Positions 30,197-38,262 of a stretch of 64,000 nucleotides of DNA are shown here, in pieces. This DNA is from Pseudomonas sp. TH15. Lineage in GTDB: Bacteria; Pseudomonadota; Gammaproteobacteria; Pseudomonadales; Pseudomonadaceae. The stretch covers positions 1,509,501 to 1,573,500 of the forward strand of contig NZ_JAEKEL010000001.1 of NCBI RefSeq assembly GCF_016651105.1, written 5' to 3'. The stretch's first letter is position 1. Each line of letters starts with the position of its first letter. A program made the translations under genes and the position numbers. A model generated the notes under the pieces. The model was not told the DNA's origin and did not search any database. It saw only the letters and a program-made list of their open reading frames with translations.

Positions 30197-30938
30197 GTTG
30201 CTCCGCGTCGCTCAACGGTTGGGCGCTAGTGCTGTCCTGCATGCGCATGAGGGTGCTGTCTCCCTGGGTTTCCAGCAGTTCGATGCTGTTCACCAACTCG
30301 CCGCCGTCGATGTTGATCTGGTTGAACACTTGCTTGAGCAGCATCGAGCGCGGGGTGAGGGTCAGCTTCCATTTCTGCGCATCGCCGCTCAGCGACAGCT
30401 CGAAATCCCGTTGCAAACCGCTGCTGTCACCTTGCAGTACGGCGAGGAACAAACGGTTCTGCTCGGCACCGGCGCTCTTGCCCGGCAGCAGTTGCCAGCC
30501 GCTGGCGTCACGCCGGGCGATGCCCTTGGCGTTGATGCGGTAATCCTGTTGCAGCGGGGTTTTCAGCAGCCAGAGCAAGCCGTGATTTTTAGCGAGGACG
30601 AAGGTGCCCTTGCTGGTCAGCGGCTGGGGCAGGGCGCGCAGGTGTTTTTCCTGGACGAAGTTGCCGTGGATCACATCCGGCTTGGCCAGCTGATCGCTGA
30701 GTTGTTGCAGGTCGAAGGCCTGCGCGAGCGATGGCAGCCCTAGTAGCGCCAACACGGTCAGACACGTGATCGCTGAAAAACGTGGCGAGCGAGCTTGCTC
30801 GCGCTGGGCTGCGAAGCGGCCCCAAAAACTTGCCAACCATTGCCCTGATTGTGAGTGCTGCGCACTCAAGCGCGAGCAAGCTCGCTCGCCACAGGGGACT
30901 GGGTTGGCCTCAGAAGAGGTGTCGATACCGGTGTTCAT
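30180..30938 (-). CDS. apeL: LolA-like outer-membrane carrier (ApeL) with REPIN-encoded N-terminal extension
   Basis: A periplasmic LolA-fold lipid carrier (LSDQLAKPDVIHGNFVQEKHL, QPLTSKGTFVL, MLLKQVFNQINIDGG). The Sec signal core AITCLTVLALLGLPSLAQA ends near residue 74, far from the start. Residues about 16-53 are encoded by a REPIN (30782-30893). The ATG at 30938 overlaps the thioesterase stop (ATGA) and has AAGGA about eight bases upstream, so it looks native. No credible start lies between the repeat and the signal core. The product would have a signal peptide with a roughly 50-residue n-region, which may impair export. LolA fold and cluster role are well supported. Confidence 0.78.
   Translation of the reverse strand: MNTGIDTSSEANPVPCGERACSRLSAQHSQSGQWLASFWGRFAAQREQARSPRFSAITCLTVLALLGLPSLAQAFDLQQLSDQLAKPDVIHGNFVQEKHLRALPQPLTSKGTFVLAKNHGLLWLLKTPLQQDYRINAKGIARRDASGWQLLPGKSAGAEQNRLFLAVLQGDSSGLQRDFELSLSGDAQKWKLTLTPRSMLLKQVFNQINIDGGELVNSIELLETQGDSTLMRMQDSTSAQPLSDAEQHDFAE
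30782..30893. repeat. REPIN inside the 5' end of apeL
   Basis: REP doublet of the GTGGCGAGCGAGCTTGCTCG subtype, 112 bp, with inverted ends. It lies in frame between the apeL start codon and its signal-peptide core. Confidence 0.88.
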
Positions 30939-31360
30939 GGCAGCATCCTTTCTACAGCGTCGGTGAACACTTTCGGCGAGGCCAATTGCATCTCACGGCT
31001 GCTCATGTCGACAGCGACCTGCACGGAAACGGCGCGGGTCAGGCGCTCACCGGTTTGCAGATCGCTGATCAGATAATTGATCTTCAGGCGGTTTTCCCAC
31101 TCCACCAGGCTGGCGCGCACGTTGATCTTCTGGCCGAACACCGCACCGCGCACATAGCGCAGTTGCAGGTCGATCACCGGCCAGGCAAAACCCGACTCGA
31201 CCATGGCGGTGTAGTTGTGGCCGAGCTTGTCCAGCAGCGCACACCGGGCGACTTCCAGGTATTTGACGTAATGGCCGTGCCAGACCACGTTCATGGTGTC
31301 GACGTCAAAGAACGGCACGAGGATTTCCGTATCGGCGTGAAGCACTCCCTTGCTACGCAT
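30935..31360 (-). CDS. apeK: Thioesterase of the aryl polyene pathway (ApeK), 4HBT hotdog family
   Basis: A 141-residue hotdog thioesterase. FFDVDTMNVVWHGHYVKYLEVAR carries the 4-hydroxybenzoyl-CoA thioesterase signature with the catalytic Asp. It would hydrolyse the finished or stalled polyene from its ACP (inference from the E. coli system). The ATG overlaps the end of the ammonia-lyase gene by eight bases, and the stop overlaps apeL. Confidence 0.87.
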   Translation of the reverse strand: MRSKGVLHADTEILVPFFDVDTMNVVWHGHYVKYLEVARCALLDKLGHNYTAMVESGFAWPVIDLQLRYVRGAVFGQKINVRASLVEWENRLKINYLISDLQTGERLTRAVSVQVAVDMSSREMQLASPKVFTDAVERMLP

Positions 31361-32897
31361 GCAGCCTCCAGTGTTGCTCGGCGATTCGTTTCAGGCACAG
31401 ACGCAATTCGCCTTCCAGGGCACGGTCTTCGATGACCGGCGGGAAGTCTTTGGCCAGCTCTTCGTGCATCGCGGCCAGGGACGGTGGCAGTGGCCGTGCG
31501 TCCTCAACCTGGCTGCGCAGCCAGACGCCTTGGTTGGCGGCCAGCAGGGTGGCGGCGGCGACTTGTTCGGTCAGCTCCAGCACACGGATCGCATCGCGGG
31601 CGGCGATGGTGCCCATGCTCACCTTGTCCTGGTTGTGGCACTCGGTGGAACGCGAGAACACGCTGGCCGGCATGGTGTTTTTCAGGGCTTCGGCGGTCCA
31701 GGCGCTGGTGCCGATCTGCACGGCTTTGAAGCCGTGGTTGAGCATGGCGCGGTCGGCAGTGGCGCCAGACAGGTTGCTCGGCAAACCGTGGTTGTAACGC
31801 TCGTCCACCAGCAGCGCGAGTTGCCGATCCAGCAAGTCAGCAACGTTGGCGACGAGGGTTTTCAGGCTGTCCATGGCGAACGCGATGTGGCCGCCGTAGA
31901 AGTGCCCGCCGTGCAGCACGCGTTCGGCTTCGGCGTCGATGATCGGGTTGTCATTGGCGCTGTTGAGCTCGATCTCGATGAACGAACGCAGCCAGTTCAG
32001 GCTATCGGCCAACACGCCGAGCACATGCGGGGCGCAACGCAGGGAGTAGCGGTCTTGCAGACGATGCAACGGCGCGGTCGGCGCGTCGATGGCCAGGTCT
32101 TTGCGCAGCCATGCGGCGACTTGCATCTGCCCCGGATGCGGCTTGGTAGCGAACAGGCGTTCGTCGAAATGCTCAGGATTGCCTTGCAGCGCCACCACGT
32201 TCAACGCGGTGATGCGCGTGGCCAGTTGCAGCAGGTAATCGGCGCGGGCGAAGGCCAGGCAAGCGATGCCGGTCATCACGGCGGTGCCGTTCATCAGTGC
32301 CAGGGCTTCTTTAGGCCGCAGCACCAGCGGCTGCCAACCGAGTTCGCGATGCACGTCGGCGGCTTCGCGACGTTCGCCACGGAACATCACTTCGCGCTCG
32401 CCGGACAATGTCGCGGCTACGTAGGACAGCGGCGTCAAATCACCGCTGGCGCCCACCGAGCCTTCTTCCGGGATCAGCGGCAGGATGTCGTGTTCCAGGA
32501 ACGCTTGCAGGCGTTCCAGCAGTTCCACGCGCACCCCGGACACGCCGTGGCACAGTGACTGCAAACGCGCCGCGAGTACTGCGCGGGTGGCCTGGGCGTC
32601 GAGCAGTTTGCCCAAGCCACAGCCGTGGAACGTGTACAGATGACGCGGCAGTGCTTCGACGTGATGCAGCGGCACCGCAACCACGCAGGAATCACCGTAA
32701 CCGGTGGTCACGCCGTAGATCACGCCTTCCTTGTCCAGCAGCGAATCCAGGAATCGCGCACCCTTGGCGATGCGCTCGCGATATTCAGGGTCGCCCTGCA
32801 ACTGCGTCGGCGCCTGACGGTTGGCCAGGGCCAGCACGTCTTCGATGCGCAAAGGGAGTTCGCCGAAGGTTACCGGCTCAAGCGTTGGCGTCGTCAT
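31353..32897 (-). CDS. Aromatic amino acid ammonia-lyase (HAL/PAL/TAL family) of the aryl polyene cluster
   Basis: A 514-residue MIO-cofactor lyase. The cofactor triad Ala150-Ser151-Gly152 lies in GSVGASGDLTPLSYVA, and the catalytic Tyr61 in YGVTTGYG. LNSANDNPIID and the C-terminal NQDKVSMGT segment are family-typical. The substrate-selectivity pair is Phe90-His91 (TFHGCGLG), unlike His-Leu of tyrosine lyases, Phe-Leu of plant phenylalanine lyases or Ser-His of histidine lyases. It probably supplies a cinnamate-type starter for the AMP ligase. ATG at 32897 has GGAAG close upstream and removes a 16-residue unsupported extension. It overlaps the acyltransferase gene. Confidence 0.87.
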   Translation of the reverse strand: MTTPTLEPVTFGELPLRIEDVLALANRQAPTQLQGDPEYRERIAKGARFLDSLLDKEGVIYGVTTGYGDSCVVAVPLHHVEALPRHLYTFHGCGLGKLLDAQATRAVLAARLQSLCHGVSGVRVELLERLQAFLEHDILPLIPEEGSVGASGDLTPLSYVAATLSGEREVMFRGERREAADVHRELGWQPLVLRPKEALALMNGTAVMTGIACLAFARADYLLQLATRITALNVVALQGNPEHFDERLFATKPHPGQMQVAAWLRKDLAIDAPTAPLHRLQDRYSLRCAPHVLGVLADSLNWLRSFIEIELNSANDNPIIDAEAERVLHGGHFYGGHIAFAMDSLKTLVANVADLLDRQLALLVDERYNHGLPSNLSGATADRAMLNHGFKAVQIGTSAWTAEALKNTMPASVFSRSTECHNQDKVSMGTIAARDAIRVLELTEQVAAATLLAANQGVWLRSQVEDARPLPPSLAAMHEELAKDFPPVIEDRALEGELRLCLKRIAEQHWRLHA

Positions 32898-33825
32898 CGG
32901 TCTTCCAGAAAGGGTAAAAGTTGAACCATTGTTGGGGCGCTTCAAGGCAATAGTGACCCAAGCGTTCGGCGTAGCGGGATGCCCACTGATGAATGACCTG
33001 TTCGCGGTCGCTGCGCTTCCACACCACGGCCTCGGCGAACGGTTCGAGGGTCAGTCGATAGTCGCCGGTCGGCTTCTTCAAACACAGCAACAGATTGACC
33101 TGACATTTGAGCAAACCGGCCAGCAGCCACGGACCTTGGGGGAACGCTGCCGGATGGCCGAGGAAATCCACAGTCACGCTGCGCCCGCCATGCAAGGGCA
33201 CACGGTCACCGGCAATCGCCAGCCACTCGCCGCGCTCCAGGCGTTCGTGCAGTTGCAGCATGATCACCGGGTTCAGTTCGCTGACCTGGATCAGCCGCAA
33301 ATTGGTCGCCCCGGCTTCGCCCAGCAAGCGGTTGAACTGCTCGGCGTGCTTGGTGTGCACCAGCACGTTCATCGTGACTTTTTCGCCGATCTCGGCCAGC
33401 GCGCGGCAGACCTCGAGATTGCCCAGGTGCGCGCCGACCAGCATCTGCCCACGGGCGCCGCGCAGCTGCGTGCGCAACAGCGCCGGGTCGATGATTTCGA
33501 TCTGCTCGATGCTCAGCTTGCCGTTCCAGACGTCGAGCTTGTCGAGCATCGAATCGGCGAAGGCCATGAACTGCCCGAAAACCCGCCAATGGGTCGGGCG
33601 CAATTCATTGCGGCCACTCCAGTCGGCGAGGCGTTGCTGGTATTGCCAGGCGCTTTTACGAGCGCTGCGGCCGAACAGGAAAAAGTACAAGACGATGCCG
33701 TACAGCAGCGGGCTCAACAGCCGCCGGCCCAGCACTTTGGCGCAGAGGGCGGTGAATTTCATCAGCCAGAAACTGCCGCGCTCCTCGCGGTCAGCCCAGT
33801 GCTTTTTGTCTGTCTCGGTGCTCAT
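32878..33825 (-). CDS. LpxL/HtrB-type lysophospholipid acyltransferase of the aryl polyene cluster
   Basis: A 315-residue acyltransferase with one N-terminal membrane segment (about 36-52) and an HX4E active site in GAHLGNLE. It resembles the lipid A late acyltransferases and corresponds to the C-terminal half of ApeJ, which in E. coli is fused to a glycosyltransferase. The start ATG at 33825 overlaps the glycosyltransferase stop (ATGA). A longer upstream reading is not real. It probably acylates the glycan or lipid anchor of the polyene. Confidence 0.83.
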   Translation of the reverse strand: MSTETDKKHWADREERGSFWLMKFTALCAKVLGRRLLSPLLYGIVLYFFLFGRSARKSAWQYQQRLADWSGRNELRPTHWRVFGQFMAFADSMLDKLDVWNGKLSIEQIEIIDPALLRTQLRGARGQMLVGAHLGNLEVCRALAEIGEKVTMNVLVHTKHAEQFNRLLGEAGATNLRLIQVSELNPVIMLQLHERLERGEWLAIAGDRVPLHGGRSVTVDFLGHPAAFPQGPWLLAGLLKCQVNLLLCLKKPTGDYRLTLEPFAEAVVWKRSDREQVIHQWASRYAERLGHYCLEAPQQWFNFYPFWKTDDDANA

Positions 33826-34556
33826 GCTCGCCACCGCCGCCAGAGGATGACCGGGGCTCGCAGCAACATGCCGAAGAACAACCGGGTGTGCATGCTCGAG
33901 ATCAGTACGTTGTCGCGGAATAGGCGAAAATGCGAGACGCCGTCCAGCGGGTAATGGACCTTGGTGTGCAGCCACTGCATCGGCAGGTTGCGCCAGGCCA
34001 GGCGCACCAGAATGTCCGAGTCGAAATCCATGCGTTTGCCGATCTTCGCTGAGTCGATCAACGCCAGGGTTGGCGGCAATGGATAGACGCGAAAACCGCA
34101 CATCGAATCGCGGATCTGCAACGACAACGTGTTGATCCAGACCATCACGTGGGTGAGGTAGCGCGCATACAAACGGCCCTTGGGCACGCTGGCGTCGTAG
34201 AGCGGATAACCGCAAATCACGGCTTCGGGATGGGCGCGGGACTGTTCGATAAAAACCGCGACGTCGGTGAGGTCATGCTGACCGTCGGCGTCCACCTGCA
34301 AGGCGTGGCTGAAACCCAGGCGCGAGGCTTCGCGAAAACCGGTCATGACGGCGGCGCCCTTGCCTTGATTGATGGTGAGGCGAATCAGGTAGGTGTGCTC
34401 ACGTTGTGCCAGTTGATCGAGCACTTTTGCACAGGCCGGGGTGCTCGCGTCGTCTACCAGGATGCACGGCAAACCTTGGGCGAGCAGTGCGTCGACCACC
34501 GTGGTGATGGCGGTTTCGTGGTTGTAGACCGGGATGATGGCGCAGGGGTTATGCAT
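33822..34556 (-). CDS. Family 2 glycosyltransferase of the aryl polyene cluster
   Basis: A 244-residue GT-A fold transferase with CAIIPVYNH at the N-terminus, LVDDAS, NQGKGAAVMTGF and the metal-binding VDADGQHD. It matches the N-terminal half of ApeJ and would add a sugar to the polyene lipid. ATG at 34556 (MHNPCAIIP) has GGAGG nine bases upstream and is preferred to an earlier in-frame ATG. The gene is separated from apeH by 173 bases that hold a REPIN, the only substantial gap in the operon. Confidence 0.83.
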   Translation of the reverse strand: MHNPCAIIPVYNHETAITTVVDALLAQGLPCILVDDASTPACAKVLDQLAQREHTYLIRLTINQGKGAAVMTGFREASRLGFSHALQVDADGQHDLTDVAVFIEQSRAHPEAVICGYPLYDASVPKGRLYARYLTHVMVWINTLSLQIRDSMCGFRVYPLPPTLALIDSAKIGKRMDFDSDILVRLAWRNLPMQWLHTKVHYPLDGVSHFRLFRDNVLISSMHTRLFFGMLLRAPVILWRRWRA

Positions 34557-34581
34557 GGCGAAGAGCCTCCGCCAATCCATT

Positions 34582-34692
34582 GTGGCGAGGGAGCTTGCTC
34601 CCGTCCGAGTGCGAAGCGCTCGTAATGAAATCTGCGGCGACTGGTTTTGGGTCTGCTACGCAGCCCAGCGGGAGCAAGCTCCCTCCCCACAG
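34582..34692. repeat. REP doublet between the apeH fusion gene and the glycosyltransferase gene
   Basis: An inverted pair of the GTGGCGAGGGAGCTTGCTCC subtype, about 110 bp. It fills most of the only sizeable intergenic gap inside the aryl polyene operon, where it could act on transcript stability or termination. Confidence 0.85.
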
Positions 34693-34729
34693 AGATCTCC
34701 ACTGCAACAGTGATTTCCATTGCCAAAGA

Positions 34730-36409
34730 TTAAGCATTCGCCGCCTCCAGCACGATCCGCCCGCTGGAGCAGGTGGCAGTGTCGTTGCGATAGGCGAAGT
34801 ACAACTTGCCGCGCACCGGGTCGAACCGCAGGTGCAGCTGGATTTCATCCCCTGGACGCACCAGTTGCTGGAATTTCAGCACTTCCATGCCGGCGAATCT
34901 AGTCGGCAAGTCCATCAACTGCTGACCCAGGCTCAAGGCCCAATCCACCTGCACCACGCCGGGCAATACCGGTGCCTGTGGAAAGTGGCCGCTGAAGTAG
35001 GCCAGGTCTGGCGGCACCGCCAGTTGCAGGCTCCACTCGCCGTCGGTTTCGACCTGTTCCAGCACCTCTGGCGCCTTCGGGCGTGGGGCCAGCAGCAGGG
35101 CTTCGACGTCGGCCTGGGGCAGTTTGCCTTGGGCGTTCAACGGCAACTGGCGCAGCAAACGCCAGCGCCGAGGCAAGGCGAGGGCTTCGCAATGTTGGCT
35201 CAGGTGCTGACGCAGTTCTTGAGTGAGGGTGCGCCGACCCTGATTGCGCAGGGCGTGCAGCCCTTGCTGACTGAGCACCAGCAACGCGCCCAGCGAGGCA
35301 CGGTTTTCCTGAACCACCCCGAGGCGCGCTTCGGCGACCCAGTCGTGGGCCATCAGCGCCTGTTCCAGCATCGGTAGCGAGATACGTTTTTCTTCCAGTT
35401 TGACGATCCGGTCCAGCCGTCCCAGCAGTTCGAAACGGCCGTCGGCAGCAATCCGCGCAGCGTCGGCGGTGTGTTCAATGTGGCCGGCCGGCAAGTAGGG
35501 CGAGGCGATGAGCAACGCGCCGTCGCTGTCCTGGCTCAACACGACGTCGGCGAACGGCTGCCAGAGGTTCTGGTCCTGACGCCAGGCAATACCGCCGGTT
35601 TCCGAGCTGCCGAGGATTTCCGTCGGCCATTGCTCCAGGCGTTCGAACAGGCTTTGCGCAGCCTCGGCGGGCAGGGCGCCGCCGGAGGAAAATACCCGGC
35701 GCACCGCGCTCAAGGCTGGCCAGTCGAGGTTATCGCCCATGCGTTTGAGCAGCGCCGGGCTGGCGACCCAGGCGAACGCCGAGTGTTCGCGGCTGGCGCG
35801 CTGCAAGTCTTCCGGGAAGGCCAGTTGCTTGCGCACGAACGGCCGCCCGGCGCACAGCGGCCAGAGCACCCGGAACAGCAAACCGTAGATGTGCTGGGTG
35901 GCGACACTGCCGATGATGCAGGCTTCGCCAAGATCGGCGCCCCACAGTTGCTCCAGCGCTTCGACCTCGTTGGCCAGTTGGCGCAGGGTCTTGTCGATGC
36001 GTTTCGGTTCGCCACTGGAGCCGGAAGTGCACAGACTCAGTTGGCACTGATCGAGATCCAGTTCGGCGCCGGGTAATGCCGGCTGAAGAAAGTCATGCAA
36101 GTGACGATCATCGCTGTGATCGGTCAGCCACAGATCGACTTCAGTCGACCAGCGCTGGCGAGTCTGGGCTTGCAGGTCGGCGGGCAGCAGCACGCTGACC
36201 CCGGCGCGCCAGGCGCCCAGCAGCGCAATCGCCAGGTCGGCGCCATCTTCGAGGTGCACGGCAATGCGCTGCACACCCTGGGCTTGCAGGCCGGCGGCGA
36301 GGCGCAGGGCCTGTTCGCACAATTGCGCGTGGTTCAGCGCCGGTTCGGCCGTCACGGCACGTTCCGGCTGAGCCTTGAGCAGCAGTTGCTCAAGTGTTAT
36401 CCAATTCAT
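34730..36409 (-). CDS. apeH: Aryl polyene AMP ligase fused to a hotdog dehydratase (ApeH-ApeI)
   Basis: A 559-residue fusion. Residues 1 to about 440 form an adenylate-forming ligase (ANL family) with [11 protein letters not shown] (about 127-137), SSETGG and [16 protein letters not shown]. It should activate the aryl acid and load an ACP. Residues about 455-559 form a FabA/FabZ-like hotdog domain with [19 protein letters not shown] (His475), which corresponds to separate ApeI in E. coli. ATG at 36409 overlaps the apeG stop (ATGA), so an 11-residue longer start is rejected. The fusion ties starter loading to dehydration in one polypeptide. Confidence 0.85.
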   Translation of the reverse strand: MNWITLEQLLLKAQPERAVTAEPALNHAQLCEQALRLAAGLQAQGVQRIAVHLEDGADLAIALLGAWRAGVSVLLPADLQAQTRQRWSTEVDLWLTDHSDDRHLHDFLQPALPGAELDLDQCQLSLCTSGSSGEPKRIDKTLRQLANEVEALEQLWGADLGEACIIGSVATQHIYGLLFRVLWPLCAGRPFVRKQLAFPEDLQRASREHSAFAWVASPALLKRMGDNLDWPALSAVRRVFSSGGALPAEAAQSLFERLEQWPTEILGSSETGGIAWRQDQNLWQPFADVVLSQDSDGALLIASPYLPAGHIEHTADAARIAADGRFELLGRLDRIVKLEEKRISLPMLEQALMAHDWVAEARLGVVQENRASLGALLVLSQQGLHALRNQGRRTLTQELRQHLSQHCEALALPRRWRLLRQLPLNAQGKLPQADVEALLLAPRPKAPEVLEQVETDGEWSLQLAVPPDLAYFSGHFPQAPVLPGVVQVDWALSLGQQLMDLPTRFAGMEVLKFQQLVRPGDEIQLHLRFDPVRGKLYFAYRNDTATCSSGRIVLEAANA

Positions 36410-36951
36410 GGGTGGCCTCGTACCCGTTGTCGTATCAGCCATTCAATGGCAAACATCAGGCCGATCAATCCATAGGAGATCAGGCCGGTGTACAACATCC
36501 ACCAACTCAGCGGCGCCCAAAGGGTCAGCGCGGCGGCGCACAATCCGTTGCAGAGAAAAAACACACTCCAGGCCACGGTGACCTGGCGGGTGTAAACAAT
36601 TGCCTTGGCCGGCAGGTGCGGTTCACGCAGACGGGCCAGGCGTTCGGCCATCGGCGGGCCGTATTTCAGGCTCAGCCCGAATAGCGCCAACATGAAGCCG
36701 CTGATCAGCACCGGATACCAACGCAACAGCGCCGGGCTGTCGAACAGCGCTAGCAGCAGGCAAAACGCGATGGCGACGATGGCCATCCACAGGCTTCCGG
36801 GCCGCCGCACGCCGGTCAACGCGCGAGCCAGCCACAGGCTGCCCAGGAGCAGGCCGAACTGCCACGGGGCGAAATGCTCCATGCCGAAATACACCGCAAA
36901 GGGGTACAGCAGGCCCGCCAGCAGCAGGCCGAGGCCGATCAATCGGCTCAT
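36406..36951 (-). CDS. apeG: Small multi-helix membrane protein of the aryl polyene cluster (ApeG, COG4648 type)
   Basis: A 181-residue protein with about five or six membrane segments (for example LIGLGLLLAGLLYPFAVYFG and WSVFFLCNGLCAAALTLWA). It belongs to the uncharacterised membrane protein family always found next to the APE AMP ligase. Its biochemical role is unknown. Starts and stops overlap neighbours on both sides (ATGA), so it is co-translated with apeF and apeH. Confidence 0.78.
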   Translation of the reverse strand: MSRLIGLGLLLAGLLYPFAVYFGMEHFAPWQFGLLLGSLWLARALTGVRRPGSLWMAIVAIAFCLLLALFDSPALLRWYPVLISGFMLALFGLSLKYGPPMAERLARLREPHLPAKAIVYTRQVTVAWSVFFLCNGLCAAALTLWAPLSWWMLYTGLISYGLIGLMFAIEWLIRQRVRGHP

Positions 36952-37202
36952 GCGGCCGGTTGAACCAGACGGTAGACCGCCTCGACCACGTCGCTGACGG
37001 TACGCACCGTTTTGAATTCTTCGGCGGCGATTTTCTTGCCGGTCTGGCGCTTGATGTGATCGATCAGGTCGACCGCGTCGATGCTGTCGATTTCCAGGTC
37101 CTGGTACAGGTTGGATTCCAGGCTGACGCGCTCGGGGTCCAGCTCGAAGAGTTCGACCAGCGCATCGCGCAGGGTGTTGAAGATGTCGTCACGAGTTTGC
37201 AT
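36948..37202 (-). CDS. apeF: Acyl carrier protein (ApeF)
   Basis: An 84-residue acidic ACP. The phosphopantetheine Ser is in LEIDSIDAVDLI. It lies nine bases after the first ACP gene. In APE systems one ACP usually carries the starter and the other the growing chain; which is which here cannot be told. Confidence 0.9.
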   Translation of the reverse strand: MQTRDDIFNTLRDALVELFELDPERVSLESNLYQDLEIDSIDAVDLIDHIKRQTGKKIAAEEFKTVRTVSDVVEAVYRLVQPAA

Positions 37203-37211
37203 GGTCCGGTC

Positions 37212-37472
37212 TCAAGCTGCCTGTTTTGCAGTGACGAACGCCGCAAGGCTCGCCACATTGGAGAAGTGGTTACGGGTGTCTTTGGCGTCGGCATCGATCT
37301 TGATGCCGTACTTTTTCTGAATCGCCAGGCCGAGTTCCAGGGCGTCGACCGAGTCCAGGCCCAGGCCTTCGCCGAACAGGGTCTGGTCGTCGCCGATGTC
37401 GTCGACGCTGATGTCTTCGAGGCCCAGGGCGTCGATGATCAGCGTTTTAATTTCACGGTGTAGATCGCTCAT
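37212..37472 (-). CDS. apeE: Acyl carrier protein (ApeE)
   Basis: An 86-residue ACP with the phosphopantetheine Ser in LGLDSVDALELGLAI. It overlaps the acyltransferase gene by 20 bases. It is one of two distinct ACPs in the cluster. Confidence 0.9.
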   Translation of the reverse strand: MSDLHREIKTLIIDALGLEDISVDDIGDDQTLFGEGLGLDSVDALELGLAIQKKYGIKIDADAKDTRNHFSNVASLAAFVTAKQAA

Positions 37473-38262
37473 CTTCGGCGAGCTCCTTAATAAAGTAATG
37501 GTGCAAATAGTCGTTGAGCTTGCGCGAGGCTTGTGGCGGAGGCCCCTGCTCGGAAAAGGTCTGTGGATCTATATCGGCCCCCACACGGAAACTGAAGTGC
37601 ACGCGGCGTTTTGGGATCCGATACCAGGGCTCGGCCTTGGTCAATGTGGTCGGGCTGACTTTGATGATCACGGGGGTGAGGATTTTCGCACCCCGCAGGG
37701 CAATGGCCGCAGCGCCCCGATGAAAGGCCGGCGGTTGGCCGGGTTGGGTGCGGGTGCCCTCGGGAAAAATGATCAAGGTCTGGCTGCTTTTCAGCGCGTC
37801 GGCCGCGGCGTCGAGCATGTCCATGCTGCCGTCGTTGCTGATGTATTCGGTGCGGCGCAACGGACCGCGGGTGAAGGGGTTCTCCCAGAGACTCTTTTTG
37901 ACCACGCAGTTGGCGTGCGGCACCAGACCAATCAAAAACACCACGTCGATCAGCGACGGGTGATTGGCGATGATCATTTGCCCCGGACGGCCGAGTTTTT
38001 CCGCGCCCTGAATGTCGTAGGTCAGCACGCCGCTGCGGGCCATGAACCGGACAAAAAACCAGAAGCAGCGACTGACGGTCTTTCGCGCCCGCAGCCGATG
38101 GGCCTGGGCATCGCCAGGCAGGCAGCCGAGCAGCGGGAAAACCAGCAACCGCAGGCACAGCCCGCCCAGCCCGAAAAGGGTAAAGCTCGCGGCGGTGGCC
38201 AGCAGGCGCCAGTAGTAGGCGTCGCGGTTTTTTTCAGTTACGGGTTGCGTTGCCAGGTCCAT
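37453..38262 (-). CDS. apeD: PlsC-type acyltransferase of the aryl polyene cluster (ApeD)
   Basis: A 269-residue 1-acylglycerol-3-phosphate acyltransferase-like protein. It has the HX4D motif NHPSLIDVVF, FPEGTRT and an N-terminal hydrophobic segment (about 20-45). It probably joins the polyene or a fatty acid to the lipid anchor. It overlaps apeC by 25 bases and apeE by 20 bases. Confidence 0.85.
   Translation of the reverse strand: MDLATQPVTEKNRDAYYWRLLATAASFTLFGLGGLCLRLLVFPLLGCLPGDAQAHRLRARKTVSRCFWFFVRFMARSGVLTYDIQGAEKLGRPGQMIIANHPSLIDVVFLIGLVPHANCVVKKSLWENPFTRGPLRRTEYISNDGSMDMLDAAADALKSSQTLIIFPEGTRTQPGQPPAFHRGAAAIALRGAKILTPVIIKVSPTTLTKAEPWYRIPKRRVHFSFRVGADIDPQTFSEQGPPPQASRKLNDYLHHYFIKELAEDERSTP

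Noticed and set aside
28733..30229. Long plus-strand frame opposite apeM
   Set aside because: Gln/His/Arg-rich composition typical of antisense shadows; the MMPL gene explains the region.
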